Source: Bryopsis sp. KO-2023
Taxonomy: Eukaryota; Chlorophyta; Ulvophyceae; Bryopsidales; Bryopsidaceae
Length of the DNA: 64,000 nt
Assembly: GCA_030272585.1 (NCBI GenBank)
Contig: BSYQ01000007.1
Span: 5,646,001 to 5,710,000, forward strand
Reading direction: 5' to 3'
The first letter of the stretch is position 1. Every line of letters begins with the position of its first letter. The notes below the pieces were generated by a model. It was not told the DNA's origin, did no database searches, and saw nothing but the letters and a program-made list of their open reading frames with translations. Both the position numbers and the translations under genes were made by a program. This document shows positions 44,501 through 57,800 of this stretch, piece after piece.

Positions 44501-45093
44501 CCAGTGTGCATCTGCCCTTGCTTTGAGAAATGTCAGGATGAAAAAATGAACAAAGAAGTAGATAGAATGAGAGGGAGGGGGCCTATGAAATATCTGATGG
44601 TGGTGCCTTGTGTAGCCCAGCTACTGATGCAAAGCTGTGATTGGGCCAAGACTTGAATTGCTATGTTTTGCTGTTTCAGCGATGGAGGAATGGATGCTAC
44701 CATAGATCATGAAAATCAATGTTTGAAGTCTGTCGAGGTTGCGGACGTCTACTCAACCCAAGAGCCCCAAAAAGCATTCCATGCTAGAATAGCTTTCTGC
44801 CTCGATATTCACAATGAGGTATGGGTCTGACATGCCATCATGAAAATGTAAATTGTTAAACATGATGCGGCCATCGGTGGTTCCATCTCCTTGTTCCTGG
44901 TGGATTCATCTCAAGCTTAAGGGGTATTGAATGTTTTGTGTTTGGTAAATGAAAACAGGCTGTCAAAGCGATGCGATTTGACCCCGACGCACACAAAAAA
45001 CCGCTCGAAGATGCCGAGGCTCGAAAAGAACGGCTGGCACAAGAGCAAGAATTGGCAAAAGCCATCCAAGAAGAAGAGGACGATGAGTTCTAG
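41518..45093 (+). CDS. RPN3: 26S proteasome regulatory subunit Rpn3 (PSMD3)
   Basis: Non-ATPase lid subunit of the 19S regulatory particle; a PCI-domain scaffold around the deubiquitinase Rpn11. Eight exons, phase-consistent: 41518-41814, 42016-42162, 42480-42728, 43219-43541, 44003-44135, 44356-44423, 44680-44818 and 44959-45093, giving 496 aa, the usual length. Seen in order: an acidic N-terminus, helical repeats ([15 protein letters not shown]..., [31 protein letters not shown]), [20 protein letters not shown], then the PCI/winged-helix part ([41 protein letters not shown]...VYSTQEPQ), and the coiled, acidic tail ending EEEDDEF. All introns are GT...AG. It is a single-copy-type housekeeping gene and a good anchor for the plant-like or basal eukaryote assignment. 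Confidence 0.97.
44330..44350 (+). repeat. T-run joined to G-run just before a splice acceptor
   Basis: T9 then about G11 directly before TTGCAG at the end of Rpn3 intron 5. Like composites occur at 32137-32161 (C14 then A-rich), 39707-39736, 45613-45635, 57574-57598 and 59395-59414. Confidence 0.75.
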
Positions 45094-48000
45094 TCATCCA
45101 GGCACCAAGATTGGCATGTCTTTGTTTGTAGTGTGGGGTGGGGTGGGGGCTAAAACGAACACATGTTTGGGGGAGGGGAGAGGAAGTAGGCACTTGTGTG
45201 TACAGGTTTCGGGGCCAAGGTTCTTTCGTCAGGTTGTAGTATCCATACGTTTCTCGGCGTTGTTTGGCGTTTCGACCATCATCTCCCTCTGGCGTCGTTT
45301 GAAATCAACCCTCCATGTGCAAAAAGAGCAAGAACAAAAAAAACAAACAAACAAAAAAAACATAATTTCATGCGAAGTTCATTTTCACTCCGACCTCTGC
45401 CCAAACATTTTCCTTGATCCAGACAGAAAATCCAGTTTCTTATGGCTAGATAAACAAGATCCCCCTTAACTCAGGTGGATGTCTGCAACATACATTCAAT
45501 CGCCATCCGGGCAGCCATGGTAATATTTTTGGATGGGATGCCATCCAGATCCCATTCATCCCATGCATGTTGAATATTTCTGAGACAAAACAATTGCACA
45601 GATCAACGCCTTCTTTTTTTTTGGGGGGGGGGGGGCGGAAAGAAGAAAAAACGCAACACATCAAGGTATAAATCAAATCCAGGATTTCTACTCTCCCATT
45701 CTGGCAAAACCTTTTCATGCCAGTTCTCAGAGCAGGTGTCTTTAGCAAAGATGTGTTGGATATCCTTCAATCTCCTGCCATCCCCTGAGAGGCTGTCCCC
45801 CCTTCTTTGAAACAGGGCCAAGAATGACGCTCACTTGAGGTTGGCTGTCTCATTCTCGACTCCAACTTAGCAACCAATTGGATAGAGTCCTGATGCTAAA
45901 GCTTATAATCGATTGTCAGGTGACTTTGGAAATCCACTTGGCGCTCTCAGGCCATTCTGGTCTGCCAGGCACTGTCTGCATGGCATGCAGCAAACTATGG
46001 GCTTGCTGAATGCCGGCCAGGATCAGAAGGTGCCATTCTGCAGATTTGCTGTGCAGGTGGTCTATGAGCGGTGCTAGGTTGAGTTCTACCCTTCAATCAG
46101 GAATGTGCAGGGGTTGATGGGAACTCCCACAAGTGCATCCGGGTCTGGCAATCCAAACAGGACGGTTGATGGGGTTGGACCAGGCCAGCCTTTTTTGGGG
46201 CAATCCAACCTGCAGGTTCCCCAAATGCCAAGTCCAGGTCTAGCTATGCCCGAGACTGTACCCAACAGGTGAATACAGCAACTCGATATATAAAATTAAG
46301 CAATTGATCATGATATAGGATGCTCCAGAGGGAAAGAGAGAATCTGCTCCATCTTCAACATATCCTCATTTTTCCACATAGGCTTTGCTGTATGTCCTCG
46401 TTGGGGGCCTGTATGCAAGAGCTAAACCACCTGGGGGGTTGAAAGAATTGAAGCTGTTGGAGCTCATGTGGGAATTGGAAATGTGGTGATGGTGAATTCT
46501 GCCCTGACATTGTGTCGTACAAAACAGTCATGAAGGCTTGTGGCAATGCACAACAGCTGGATATCGCTTTCCAGGTAAGAAAAGCACACTTTTTGACTCC
46601 TGGACAGATTTGATAACTGTTCATCTCGGCATAAACGCCGTATTTTTTTTAAATTTTCAATAGGTGTACCAAAGTATCTATTGGTTGCTATGTTTGGGGC
46701 TTTGATCATCGAGGCAAGCGATGCCCAGATGTATGACTGGATGATCGAGGTCTGAGGATGGCTGCAGCATTCTGGTCTGGAGTTGAACATCATCTGTGCC
46801 GCTGCTTTTCTGTCCGCTTTGAAAAAAGAGGTGACAACGACACAATGAAACCAAAAGAAAAAGCGGAACTCCACATTGATGCCCTGGAGGAGCTGCATCT
46901 AGGGATGTTGCTGTTGTTCCATCTGGAAATGTCGAGGAAGAAGGAAAAGAGGATTTGGTGGTGACAAAGTGTGGAAATTGTACAGAGGCCTGGGTTCCTT
47001 CGCTGATGTGTTGTTCTATGAAATGTGCCTGGATTTGTTTTCCCAAACTGAGGAAAGCAGCGGCTGGCCCTTTGGGTCCAGGTCTCCGTATGCTTAGGAA
47101 AGCTGAGGGAAGTTGTGGTGGAGCCATGTTCCTCTTTTCTTGTTTTTGCTTCTTTTTTGACACAGTTTGGGGGGGGTTGATTTGGGTTTGTGTGGGATGA
47201 AAGAACTGAACGAATTCATGGTGACTTGAGATTGCAATCAGATGGCAATGATCTAGCCATCAGAAATTGAACCCACTGTCTGAAGGTCAACATGAAAAGG
47301 GTTTTTGCAGCAAAGTTTTCGGGCAAAGGCACAAAAATGGTGAATTGCCTTTCCTACAAGACATATTTTTCTTGAGTATTTGCAGGGCTTGCAACAGCAG
47401 TGGATATACAGCAGTGGTGATATGAAACCAGACCTATGCGACATGTGGAACAGGAAATCAAAGTCCAAGTGTTCCCAAAAACTGTATTACCTCAAATGCG
47501 ACACAAACGGCAGAAACTGAGAGACACACGTGTGTACTTGTAATCATGGAATTGAACTGACGCACAAAAGAACAAGAAGGCTTGTGCTTTTGAATATTAA
47601 AGAACGTGTGTTCTGTCGCCACACAGTTGCACAAGGCTATACAAAGACAGACATCGAGGATAGACACCTGGCGAATTCTTACAACCACAATTTGAACTCA
47701 TTGACTTGATTCCAAAGGCACCGGATGCCAGAAAACACTAGAAAAAAACTGAATCGCAAGCGGAAACATTTAACCATCTAGAAAAACCATCTGGACAAAA
47801 AGAATCTGGTGGAAACAAGGGTAGATAAAAGATTTTTTTCGCTGCTGTAACCTCTCTCTCTTCCATAAAAAGAGAGACACACACAAGACTGATTGCGACT
47901 TCACATTGACCCCCCAAAAAATATTTGTAATATTCTCGCCCACTTCCACAACCTCCCTTTTTTTTCCATCTTTCCCTTTTTTTCTTCTCTCCGAAACTCC

Positions 48001-48837
48001 AGGATAGGCATGTGCCACCCACTAAATGCGAGGTGAAGTGCAAAATGAATTTAAACCCATACTTCTATTTCCCCCACCCCTGGTGCGAGGTTTGATTTTT
48101 CAAGTCAAATTTCCTACCCAACAAGGCTTTTTTTTTTTTTTTTGAAAAATTTTTTGAACCTGGTTTTTTCCTTCCTTTTTTTGGATTACACTATGTGCCC
48201 TACTCATACACTCAAATTCAAATTTCTGAGATGCATTAACCCTATTTTCACTTTTTTCTTTTTTTTGTCAACAAGAATGGTGGATTGTATACAACACTTC
48301 ACAATACGGACCTCTTCTTTCCCCCCTCTTTCTTTGAAACCCCCCCCCCCTCTCTTCTGTGTGTCTTCCTCCTTTTTTTTTTTCAACCACATGCATTTCC
48401 AATTTCAATCAAAGAAAATTGAAAGAATCCCCTGATACACACACTTTTGTTTTTTTCTTCTTCTCTGGCTCCCTCTTTCTTTTTTTTTTTTTTTTTTTTC
48501 GTGTTCATCTCTGTAATTTTTTTTAAATTTTTGCCCACACTCTTCCATGTCAGTCATAGAAACTGCCTTCATCTTCATATAGTGGTTCTGTTTTTTTTTT
48601 CTTTTTTCCCTTCACCATGCCAGGGGCACCTTATGGCCATCACAACAAGGGAAATTCAAAAACTCTTTTTTTTTTAACCAATTTTCTTTTTACACACGGT
48701 GGCTCCCATCTTCATATCGTCGTCCTTTTTTGTGTGTGTGTGTGTTTTTTTTTATCTAACTGCCGTTACAATGGAATACTTTTCCTTTTAACACGCAAAT
48801 TTTTCTCACTCTCTTTTTTTTTTTGGCCGCCTGTCCC
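45094..48837. other. Intergenic region between Rpn3 and the macroglobulin gene
   Basis: 3.7 kb between two converging genes. Short ORFs on both strands show no conserved domain and no coherent splice structure. From about 48130 to 48830 the plus strand is extremely T-rich with many T10-T20 runs and a (TG)n tract near 48732, likely 3' flank and simple repeats. Confidence 0.45.
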
Positions 48838-51800
48838 TTACTTCTTTCCATCGAACACTCCACAATCGTTCCCTGTGAAACCATTCCGACATCGACACCC
48901 CCCCGTCGATAAATCACACGCTCCATTGCCATTGCAATTTCCATGGCATGCGATCAAGGCAGTCTTGTGGTTGCCTTTGACAAAACCACAGCTTCCGGAT
49001 TTATCTTTTTTGCATATCTCCAGGTCCCCACGTCGACTCAACCCCATGATGTCTCGTCGCTCCTCCACGAAAGCCAGGGCTGGAGGTATGGAAAAGGTGC
49101 CAACTGTGGTTGCCACCGCATGAAAATAAGCTGCATGCGTTCCTTTCGTTAAACCCTTGAATTTGAATGTCACTAGTGTTGGCTCTATTTTCTGGGTTGC
49201 GCAGTTGACCTCCAAAGATTCCAAATCCTCGGCACAACCATCTGAGGTGCCTCCATTGACAGATACGTATTCGATCGGCTCCAGACCTCCTGGAATCATC
49301 ACTCTGACGACTGTTTCTGGCAAATCCTCTGTCACCACGATCTCGACTTCAACGATCAAAATGGAGCTTTCAGGGACCACAGACAGAGATTCACCTGGAA
49401 AAGAAAAATAAACAAACTCCATGTGATCCAAAAACAGAATTGAACGACGGACAATCCAAGACAAAGGCTAATCTTCCTTGCCATTGCTCTTCGAATACTA
49501 GCATCGAGCAGGCTGGGGTGGGTTCGCAGAAAACTCCAATGAAGACTCTCGAAGAATTGATTGGTTGGGTCATGGACAGTGGCTGAGTATCCATAATGTT
49601 TCCAACAGAAACATTGACAGGCACGAAAACACCAACAGATGAAGACAAAAAAAATACATCTTCTGCTTACCCCGCCCAACCTTCTGGATACTCTGCTCCA
49701 CAAAAATTCCTTGATAAATTGGCCCTTCCAAGGGTGTTGTCTTGGGTATGTAGCTTGCTGAGATGGCGATGGTGATCATTCCTTTCCCCTTTATCGAAGC
49801 TACCAACGATGTGGCGGTCAAGTCCAGCTTATCCACAATGGACGTCGAGAAAACGGGGTCTGACGATGTGGTCAGCGTCGCCTACAATTTTTGAAACAAA
49901 AGCCCATCATAGATTTTAGAACAAAGGTAAAAAAAAACATATGGAAAGAGAGAAAAGGTTGAGAAATAATCCAGGAAATGGAAATTTAAGAAAGACTGAT
50001 GGCAGGCTTGAAATCATGGGTTGGGTTCAGTGGCACTCAATCATGGATTTTCGGGAACGTACATTCGCGATCAGTCTTTTGCCATTCTTCAGCGTGACCT
50101 CCACATCTGGGCGTCTGGATTCCCTTGTCAGGTCGTATGTCCTCAATGCCAGCATCGCCACCGCCCGATCGATATCCCTCACCCCATTCAGCCCGCTGGA
50201 GTCCAAAGGCGGGCTCCTGATAAAAGTAGCCAGCTGCTCCACCACCTCCTCGGACCCTTTGACGTCTGCCCTCAACAAAACGATCAAAGCCAGAGAATTT
50301 CCTGCGTAACTGGCAGATGCCTGGCTTCCCTCTCGAATGGGTATGTAGCCTGACTTCGTGCCAGATCTGAAAATTTTGATCCAGTGCTTGATCCCCTCAT
50401 CCAAAAATTCTCCATCGATTTCGTAGTCGGCCAAAAGAACATACGCCTGGCTCTCCACATCCAGGTCCTCAAAGATGGACTGAAGCCGATTGATCGACAA
50501 ATCCTGCACTATTTTCCTATCTGTGTCTTCCGGCGGCTTCCACCCCCCAGCTTTGGTTTTTTTCCCATCAGCCTTTCCTGATCTCATAACCAAGGCAGCC
50601 CTGCACACACAAAAAAGGGAAATCCAGAAAGTCATCCCCACATTTTCTCTCTTCTACCCACAACAGAATGGTATTTCATATTTTTCTATGGCAAGAAGGA
50701 AGACTCACTGGCAAATGGAGTTGCTCACCTTGAGATAGCAACTAACGCTGGATCGATGCTGGAGTTCGTTGTCGTCCTTATAACACCAGCCTCCGAAACC
50801 AGCTGCCGTTCAAGTGCATTCCGCCAAGGCTCTGCCAGCTTGAAGAAATCACCAGTCGCATTCACCTAAAAACATTAAAATAACCGTCCCCCATCAATAC
50901 AAGCAATAATCAGAATGGTGGCATTTTTCGCCCCATATGGTAGTTGATGAGTTTGTTTACAGCCCAGAAGTTGTGGCAGAGCTGACTAAGCTGGATACAA
51001 AAACCAATTTTTACCTTTGCCTTGGAAGTCTCATTCAGACGTTCGACCTCGTTCACGATCCAAATGGCCCTCGCATTGGATAGAATCAAAGCGTTTTTCT
51101 CCAGGGATGGCGCTCCATTGTCAGGACAGGGCTTCACAGTCTCCAAGCCCCTTTCTAGACTGGTCATTGCTGCTAGAGAGCCGACAGCAGCGGTGAAATT
51201 TGACCTGATGCCGGCGAATACCTCCTCAGATTGCTGATCTGACAGCTTCACGGCGGAGTTTGCATCGGCGAAGCCATTTGTGACGAAACGGGCAACACAC
51301 AGGGACAAAGCAAACCCCGCTGAGATGGGGCAATTGTGTCTGGACATGAGAAAAAATTGGTTCAGAAAAAGCAGGGATGTTCAAAGCTGATCTTTAAAAG
51401 CTGTGTGGGGAGGCAATATTGCATTCCTTTTGTTGGGTTGGTGTCGAAAAGAGGTAAGAAAGCTTTACACCAAGTGCAAAATCGAACGACGGAAATAGGG
51501 GTTTGCTTGCCAACCTACCCTGGATTCTGGTTGATGAGATCTTTGGAGAAGGAAACGAAACTGGGGAGATCTCCGATGCCCATTGTGATGTTCACTGAAG
51601 ATTTCCCCTTTGGAAATCTGTGCAAGTTCACCAGCGAAATTGAACCCTTGGCATTTACAGCATCCACTTCAAACACATTAATTTCATCCTGGCTGTCTAA
51701 TATGGGGAGATGTGTTTCAACTTCCTCCACGTCTCCGCCCTTCGTTTCTGAATGAAAAACCATCCAACACTGAACATCAACAGCAGAAGCAGCATTTCTT

Positions 51801-54800
51801 TTCAATAAGATTCTGCGACAGAAACGGGTTGCACTGGGCGGCTCTGGAGAAGGCCAAAGGAATTAGTCATGATCGAAAGAAGATGTGGCAGCCGAAAGAA
51901 CCCATTAGCCATTCAAAATACAAGCAGCCATTATGGGGAAATGGCCACTTCATGCTGGGAAATAAAAAAGGTGTAATGGATTGTACGTGTACACATTGGT
52001 CTGATCATTTCACAGAACCCCTTCCGCAGCATGTGCTTTCACAGCACATTTTATGTATCCCTCACCGCCAACAAACTTGATCGTAGCGTTCCCGGCACTC
52101 AAGGTCTTGAATCGAAAACTGACTTTTGCTTGGGAATCCACCAAAGCCACATTCCGTGCAGATGGTTTCAACACCTTGACCATCCGCATCGATTCTTCAG
52201 CGACCTCGACCCTAACCTGAGCGCGCGCAGCCTTGGACAGCGCTCTCAATTCTATGCCGGCCTCCAGAACATCCCCCACCCTTGCAAAGGGTGGACAGAA
52301 TGGGGAAATCATCAGAGATTTTTGCACCCTCAATTCTCTTTCCATGTTCCCGAATCGAATGGGAGAACCTAGCATTACATAAACAAGATGCAATAAAAGA
52401 GAAGGAAAAAGAAATGACATAATGCTGGGGCAGGATCGCCATAAAGCAATCACTGGAATAAAAAATGTAGATCAAACTGTTTCGATTGCAGGAAATCCCA
52501 ACCTGCTGACACATATGCTCTGACCATGTATTTCCCAGGCTTTTCTGGAACAATAAAGCTGAATTCGGCGCTCCCTGATTCCACGATTTTGGTTTCAAAT
52601 AGGGGTGGAGAAACGGATATCTCGTCTGAGTGCCGATTATCTTTCCAAGGCAACTCCGGCTCAATTGGATCTTCTGTTGCAGTTGTGGGTGGATCCGTTT
52701 TTGGGGATTCACCAGCAGTACTCCCATCTGTGCATCCCAAAAGCTTTTTTGTTCAGTTAGACCAACAATATTTCACAATTTTTAATTCCAAGTTCTTTTC
52801 CTTTCACAATGTAAAAAGTTGCGCTCACTGAACGGACAGAAATATATGATAAAATTCAGTACGGAAAAAAAAACCCAGGAATTTTTTTTTGTATGGGGGA
52901 GGAAAGGGGGGGCTAGATATGTGAAGGACTCCCTACATGTAAAGGATTCAATGGGTTCCACAGAAATCGTCGGCACTTTGGTGATGGGCTCTTGGAATGC
53001 ATTGATGTACCCCTGTTCGCTCAAACCCACTGTGGATGATTCGGCACTTGGCCCAAAGTCCTGTGGCATCACCGAGAAATGGGAATATCGTAAATGTCAA
53101 AGGAACGATACTGACTGATAAATTCTGAACTCTCTATTGAGATTTCATGCATTTCTTTCTGTACTGGAGGGTCAAATTTTCACTCGGTGGTATTCGTTTT
53201 GCTAAATCAATCACCCGTGTCGTACTCTCATCTTTCATCCAATTTCCCAAAACTGCACCTATTTTTCGATTTTCGATTGAATTTTTTCCAGTTTTTCTCG
53301 TCGGTTTTCGAGACTTACAGAGGCTAGCATGGGAGCCCAAGGGTCTTGTCGCTTTCTTCTCAAATAGGTCTCTGTCAAAATGCCCAATGTTTTTGGGGGG
53401 ACCAGGAGTTTCGACGTGTCGGTCGTTTCGAAATCCACAGCCAAATTCAACTTGAATCTGGAGGCCAAATTCTCGAGCTGAGCGTTTTCATCGTCCAGGG
53501 TGTTGGGGGCCTCCACGGCCACTACCGTGATTTCAGCACTTTTGTTTACTGATACGGGGAAGTCTTTCAGTTTTACAGAAACGGTTAGGTTTTGGCCTGG
53601 AGCTGCGACATTCCTGCTTTTTTTGAGACTTGGAAAACTTATGTCCACCTCCACTGAGCGATTCTGAGAAAAACAAAAACAAAAAAAAAGTTGAAAAAGT
53701 GGGGAAATGCTGTCGTTCATTTTGCACTTGGGTCCCCCGACCCCCTGAAAAAAATAAATTGAAATAGAATAAAAATAAATAGATATATTCTTAGAAAGAA
53801 AAAAAAGCATTTCAGAAACAAACGAGGATCAGACACCATGATGTCACGTTCAAAAGGCTTTTCTTTTTTGTGGCTTCAGCAAATACTGTTTTGCATTTTT
53901 TAACTTGAAAAAAGTTACCAAAAAATAAAAATATTTTTCACCCACCTGCACAACACTTATCGTTCTCTTCAAGGTTTGGACATGGGGTGAAAGGGGGTCG
54001 AAGAGTTTGCTGACTGGCACATCTGAGACGATGCTGGATTTTTGACGAGGTACAGCCACCACCACAGAGAGGCCACAATCCCCCAGGCACTCATCCCCAA
54101 GCTCCACAGAAATGTTCATCAGCTTCCGGTTCTTGAGCGCGATGACCTGTCAGATTGCACCAAACACACAAAAAAATGGTCTTCCTGCCCTTTCCAATTT
54201 CTAAATATAGCCTATCCTGAATTTCTTTTTAACAAGGAGGAGGATGTTGATACATTCCCAGCAAAGAAAAACGATTTTTTTCAATTTTTTTCTTAGCAGC
54301 AAAGAAATCGTTTTTTTATACGTGAAATGAAAAGTGAACGTGAAACATTATTGCTAGTGCCCCTCACTTTTTTTTCCATGGAGTCAACGACACAAAGCAG
54401 GAAAGGCAACGAATATGAAATGAAACCCAATCATTGAAACCAGATCTAAAAATAGTACAGTCCAAAAAAAATCTCTGTCAGAAAAAAAAGTGAGAAAATA
54501 CTAGAGCCTTGACAATTAGTCGAGTGTTTTCTTACCTCTTGTCGACTTCCCAATCTGCTTCCCCAAGTCAATAGAGCATAAGAGTCGGTGTATGTGTTTT
54601 CGATTGCAAACTTAGCTGCCCCAGGAACCTCGTGGGGACCATCAGAAAGTGCAATCAAACCCACAGGAGCAAAAAAGTCCAACGGTCTACCAAACAGGAT
54701 GCCAAAAACTATGGTCAGCTTTGTCGGGTTGTTTTCCGGTCCCAGTAGAGCTAAACTTACAAAAATCTCATACGAGGCAACAAGCCATTTTCATAACGGC

Positions 54801-57800
54801 AACATGCTAAATTCAGTGTAGATATTTTCGAATTTTTTTTAATTCAGATGTGACCTGAAAAAAGCTCCACTCAGCGAGTGATGGAGAGAGTTCATTTTCC
54901 AGCTGTACTCAATTCACCTACTTTTTCCGCCAAGCGCTTGCAGGCCTCCCAATGGGTTTTCTGTGACATACTGTCGTCCGATTTTGCTCAATGCATGCCT
55001 CCATGATAAACCTTCCCATGCTAGGTAGGGTCAATCGACACTTCGGCTTCAGGTCCCCTGATATCACAGGGAAAAAAAAAACGGAAACAACAAAACATCA
55101 TTTCACGAATTTTTAAGACAACATACTCTCGGAAGCCTACCTAAAAAAGACAAACTTTTCCCAGATCCTTGAAATTTGTAAACGAAAAATGGAAAACAGT
55201 AATGTTCAGTGATGAACCCACTCTGAAAAGATCGAGGCTTTGATTGCTTTTGTTGGAAACACTCACTCAAAAAACAATAATTAAAATAAATAAATAATAA
55301 ATAAATAAATAATCAAATTTCCTTGGATGAAACGAGAGCTACGAGTAGCGCCTCAATCCAGTCTGCGTCTTTCTTTTTTTTTATAGTGCAACCTTAAAAC
55401 TAAATTTAGAATCAGAAAGGACTCCATACTGAAGGTCCCAAACGATAATTTCCGACTGCTCACCTGCAATCAAATTGCATTTTTGCTCGGCGGGGCCTCG
55501 CAATCTCTTGTTGCTGTCTCGGGCAAATGTGGCGATGTTGTTGGAAACTTTTTTGAGGTGCAGTTCGACTTCAGCTGGTATCGGGTTTCGTTTCAAATCG
55601 GTCACAAGAGCTATCAGGCCAAAGGGTTGCCCAGGTAGGTGTGTGCTGACTGTTTCCCGCAAGCTGATGGATACATCAGCCACCTCCAGTCTGACATGCA
55701 TTCAAACACAACACCGCATAAGGAAAAGGGACACCACAAATAACCATCCAATCCAAACCAGTGAAAAAAAACTCTCGAAAAAATTGAGCATTTGACAGAC
55801 TGAGGATGTAATGTAATGCTGTGAAGTACCTGACAATTTTCCTGGCTTCGTGTTTTTCTTTGGATGGGCCCACCCATTGGAGAAACACGGCGAGTATGGA
55901 ACCTGGAGATGGGGGGCTTTCCAGAGCTGCCAAATCGATATTGAACGCAGCGTTTCCAACCTCATTGGTGCTTATGTTTGCTCTTCCCCTAATCTCAGCA
56001 TCTTTTGTTGTGGCTGTCGGATCCGCTGTTCAATTTTGCACAAAAGATTTCAAGAAACCCCTCAACAAACCAAATCGCACTGGGCAGGAAAGAATGATTT
56101 CAGAATGAAATCAAACCTAGAATTCCCTTATATAAGACCAGGATTAAAACCAGAAAAAAACACAGATCAATGAAGTCACAACAAGAAAGGAAATACAAAA
56201 CAGTGGTGTTGATGGATGCTGATTTAAAGCATCTGCAACAAAGTCAAAACTACCTTTAATAAAGCTACCAACCTGAAATAGTCCATGACGCCTGGAGGTC
56301 AGTCTCCATGACCAAGGAGCGAATTCTGCTCCGCAGTGATACCTTAACAGTGACATTCTGTGTAGGGTGGGCCTGGTAACATGACAGCCAAATTTGTTTT
56401 GATAACCACTCCAAACTGCTCCTATCAGTGCTGCTAACCCACTCACACTTTTTCTCGAGGAAAAAGTAATCGGTCCGATCCATGAAAAGGACCGAGCGAC
56501 ACAAGAAAATCTGCATCTTTTTCCCCACATTAATGTATATCAAACATGCATATTTCCTGTCAGGCAAAGCTGTTTTAGTTGCTGATTACCCAGAATGGTG
56601 CAACCATTGTCAGCTGCGTGTCCAAGGAGAGCGGCTTGTTTATGGTGAACCGCTCGAACGAACCCAACAGCTCCGCAGCCTCGAATTGGACTGTGTAAGA
56701 TGTCACTGGGACGTCCAGAGGAATGGGCACCTCAAGCTGATAACCCCCGTGTTTGCCAGAAACTGACACAGGAAATCGATTGGAGCCGTTCGTTCCATTC
56801 AGTGGCGGTGATATGGACAGGACTGTCCCAGTCAACGCCGATTGCTGTGCAGGTACGAGGTCTCCGCCATTGCGAATTACTGCATAGCCTACAGATCACC
56901 AAACGAACCGACATCAAGTCTTGACCTGGCCCCCAAGTTTTTTCCTTTTTGACTCCTCAAGATGTTGAAATATAGATATCCTGAAATACACCACTAAATT
57001 TCTCTTTGAAAGGAAAAAAAACACACATGGGCACGTTTGTTTTCTGAATTTGAGACTGATAGAATGAAGGACAACAAAACATACTTGTGGCGGGCATGTT
57101 AACATGTCTATGCATATCCCGTATTGCAATTTTTTATTTAAACCAGCAAAATACTGGGTTGATCCAACTGTACGAAAAAATCCCCAATACCAATTAGCTT
57201 CTGAGGAGTGTGCTTACAAACCTTTGATTACGAGCGTCTCTCCGGGTTTCACGACCTCCCTGTCCAAAATGATAACATCATGAATTTCCTTGTTGGCGAA
57301 AGAGGCTGACGGCACAATGCTGGGAACGAACGACAACATTTTATCATACTCCACGGAGGCATGGAGCCCATCGGTGGAATTTCTCAACAGTGCGATTCCG
57401 TCTCCGTTGCTGACGCCCTTTGAGACGACCTCGAACATATCGCCTTCGATCAATTCATTCTACATGCAACAAACAAAAAACACTTGAACCCATTATCCCA
57501 AAGCATGATGATCTGCTCCGCAAAATTGGTCGGAAGAGAACGGCCTAAATTAAAACAAAAGGAAACAAAGCTGCCCCCCCCCCCCCCCAAAAAAAAAAGC
57601 ATTTCTCAAGAACTGGATATTTCCGTTACAACAGGACATGGCGTTGCGTTATCAATCGTTCGATGATATAAAGCAAGATACCACCACCACACGGCACAGG
57701 GTTTTTTCCTCAACCCCTCCTAATGTTTTCCTCTGCATACCTGGAATCCGTCCACCCTCAACCTATAGAGTGTGACTTTTGCTCCTTTCAGGGGTTCCCC

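Noticed and set aside
46464..47163. Overlapping ORFs of 130-160 codons between Rpn3 and the macroglobulin gene
   Set aside because: Both strands are open in parts, the peptides have no family resemblance and no consistent splice sites were found.
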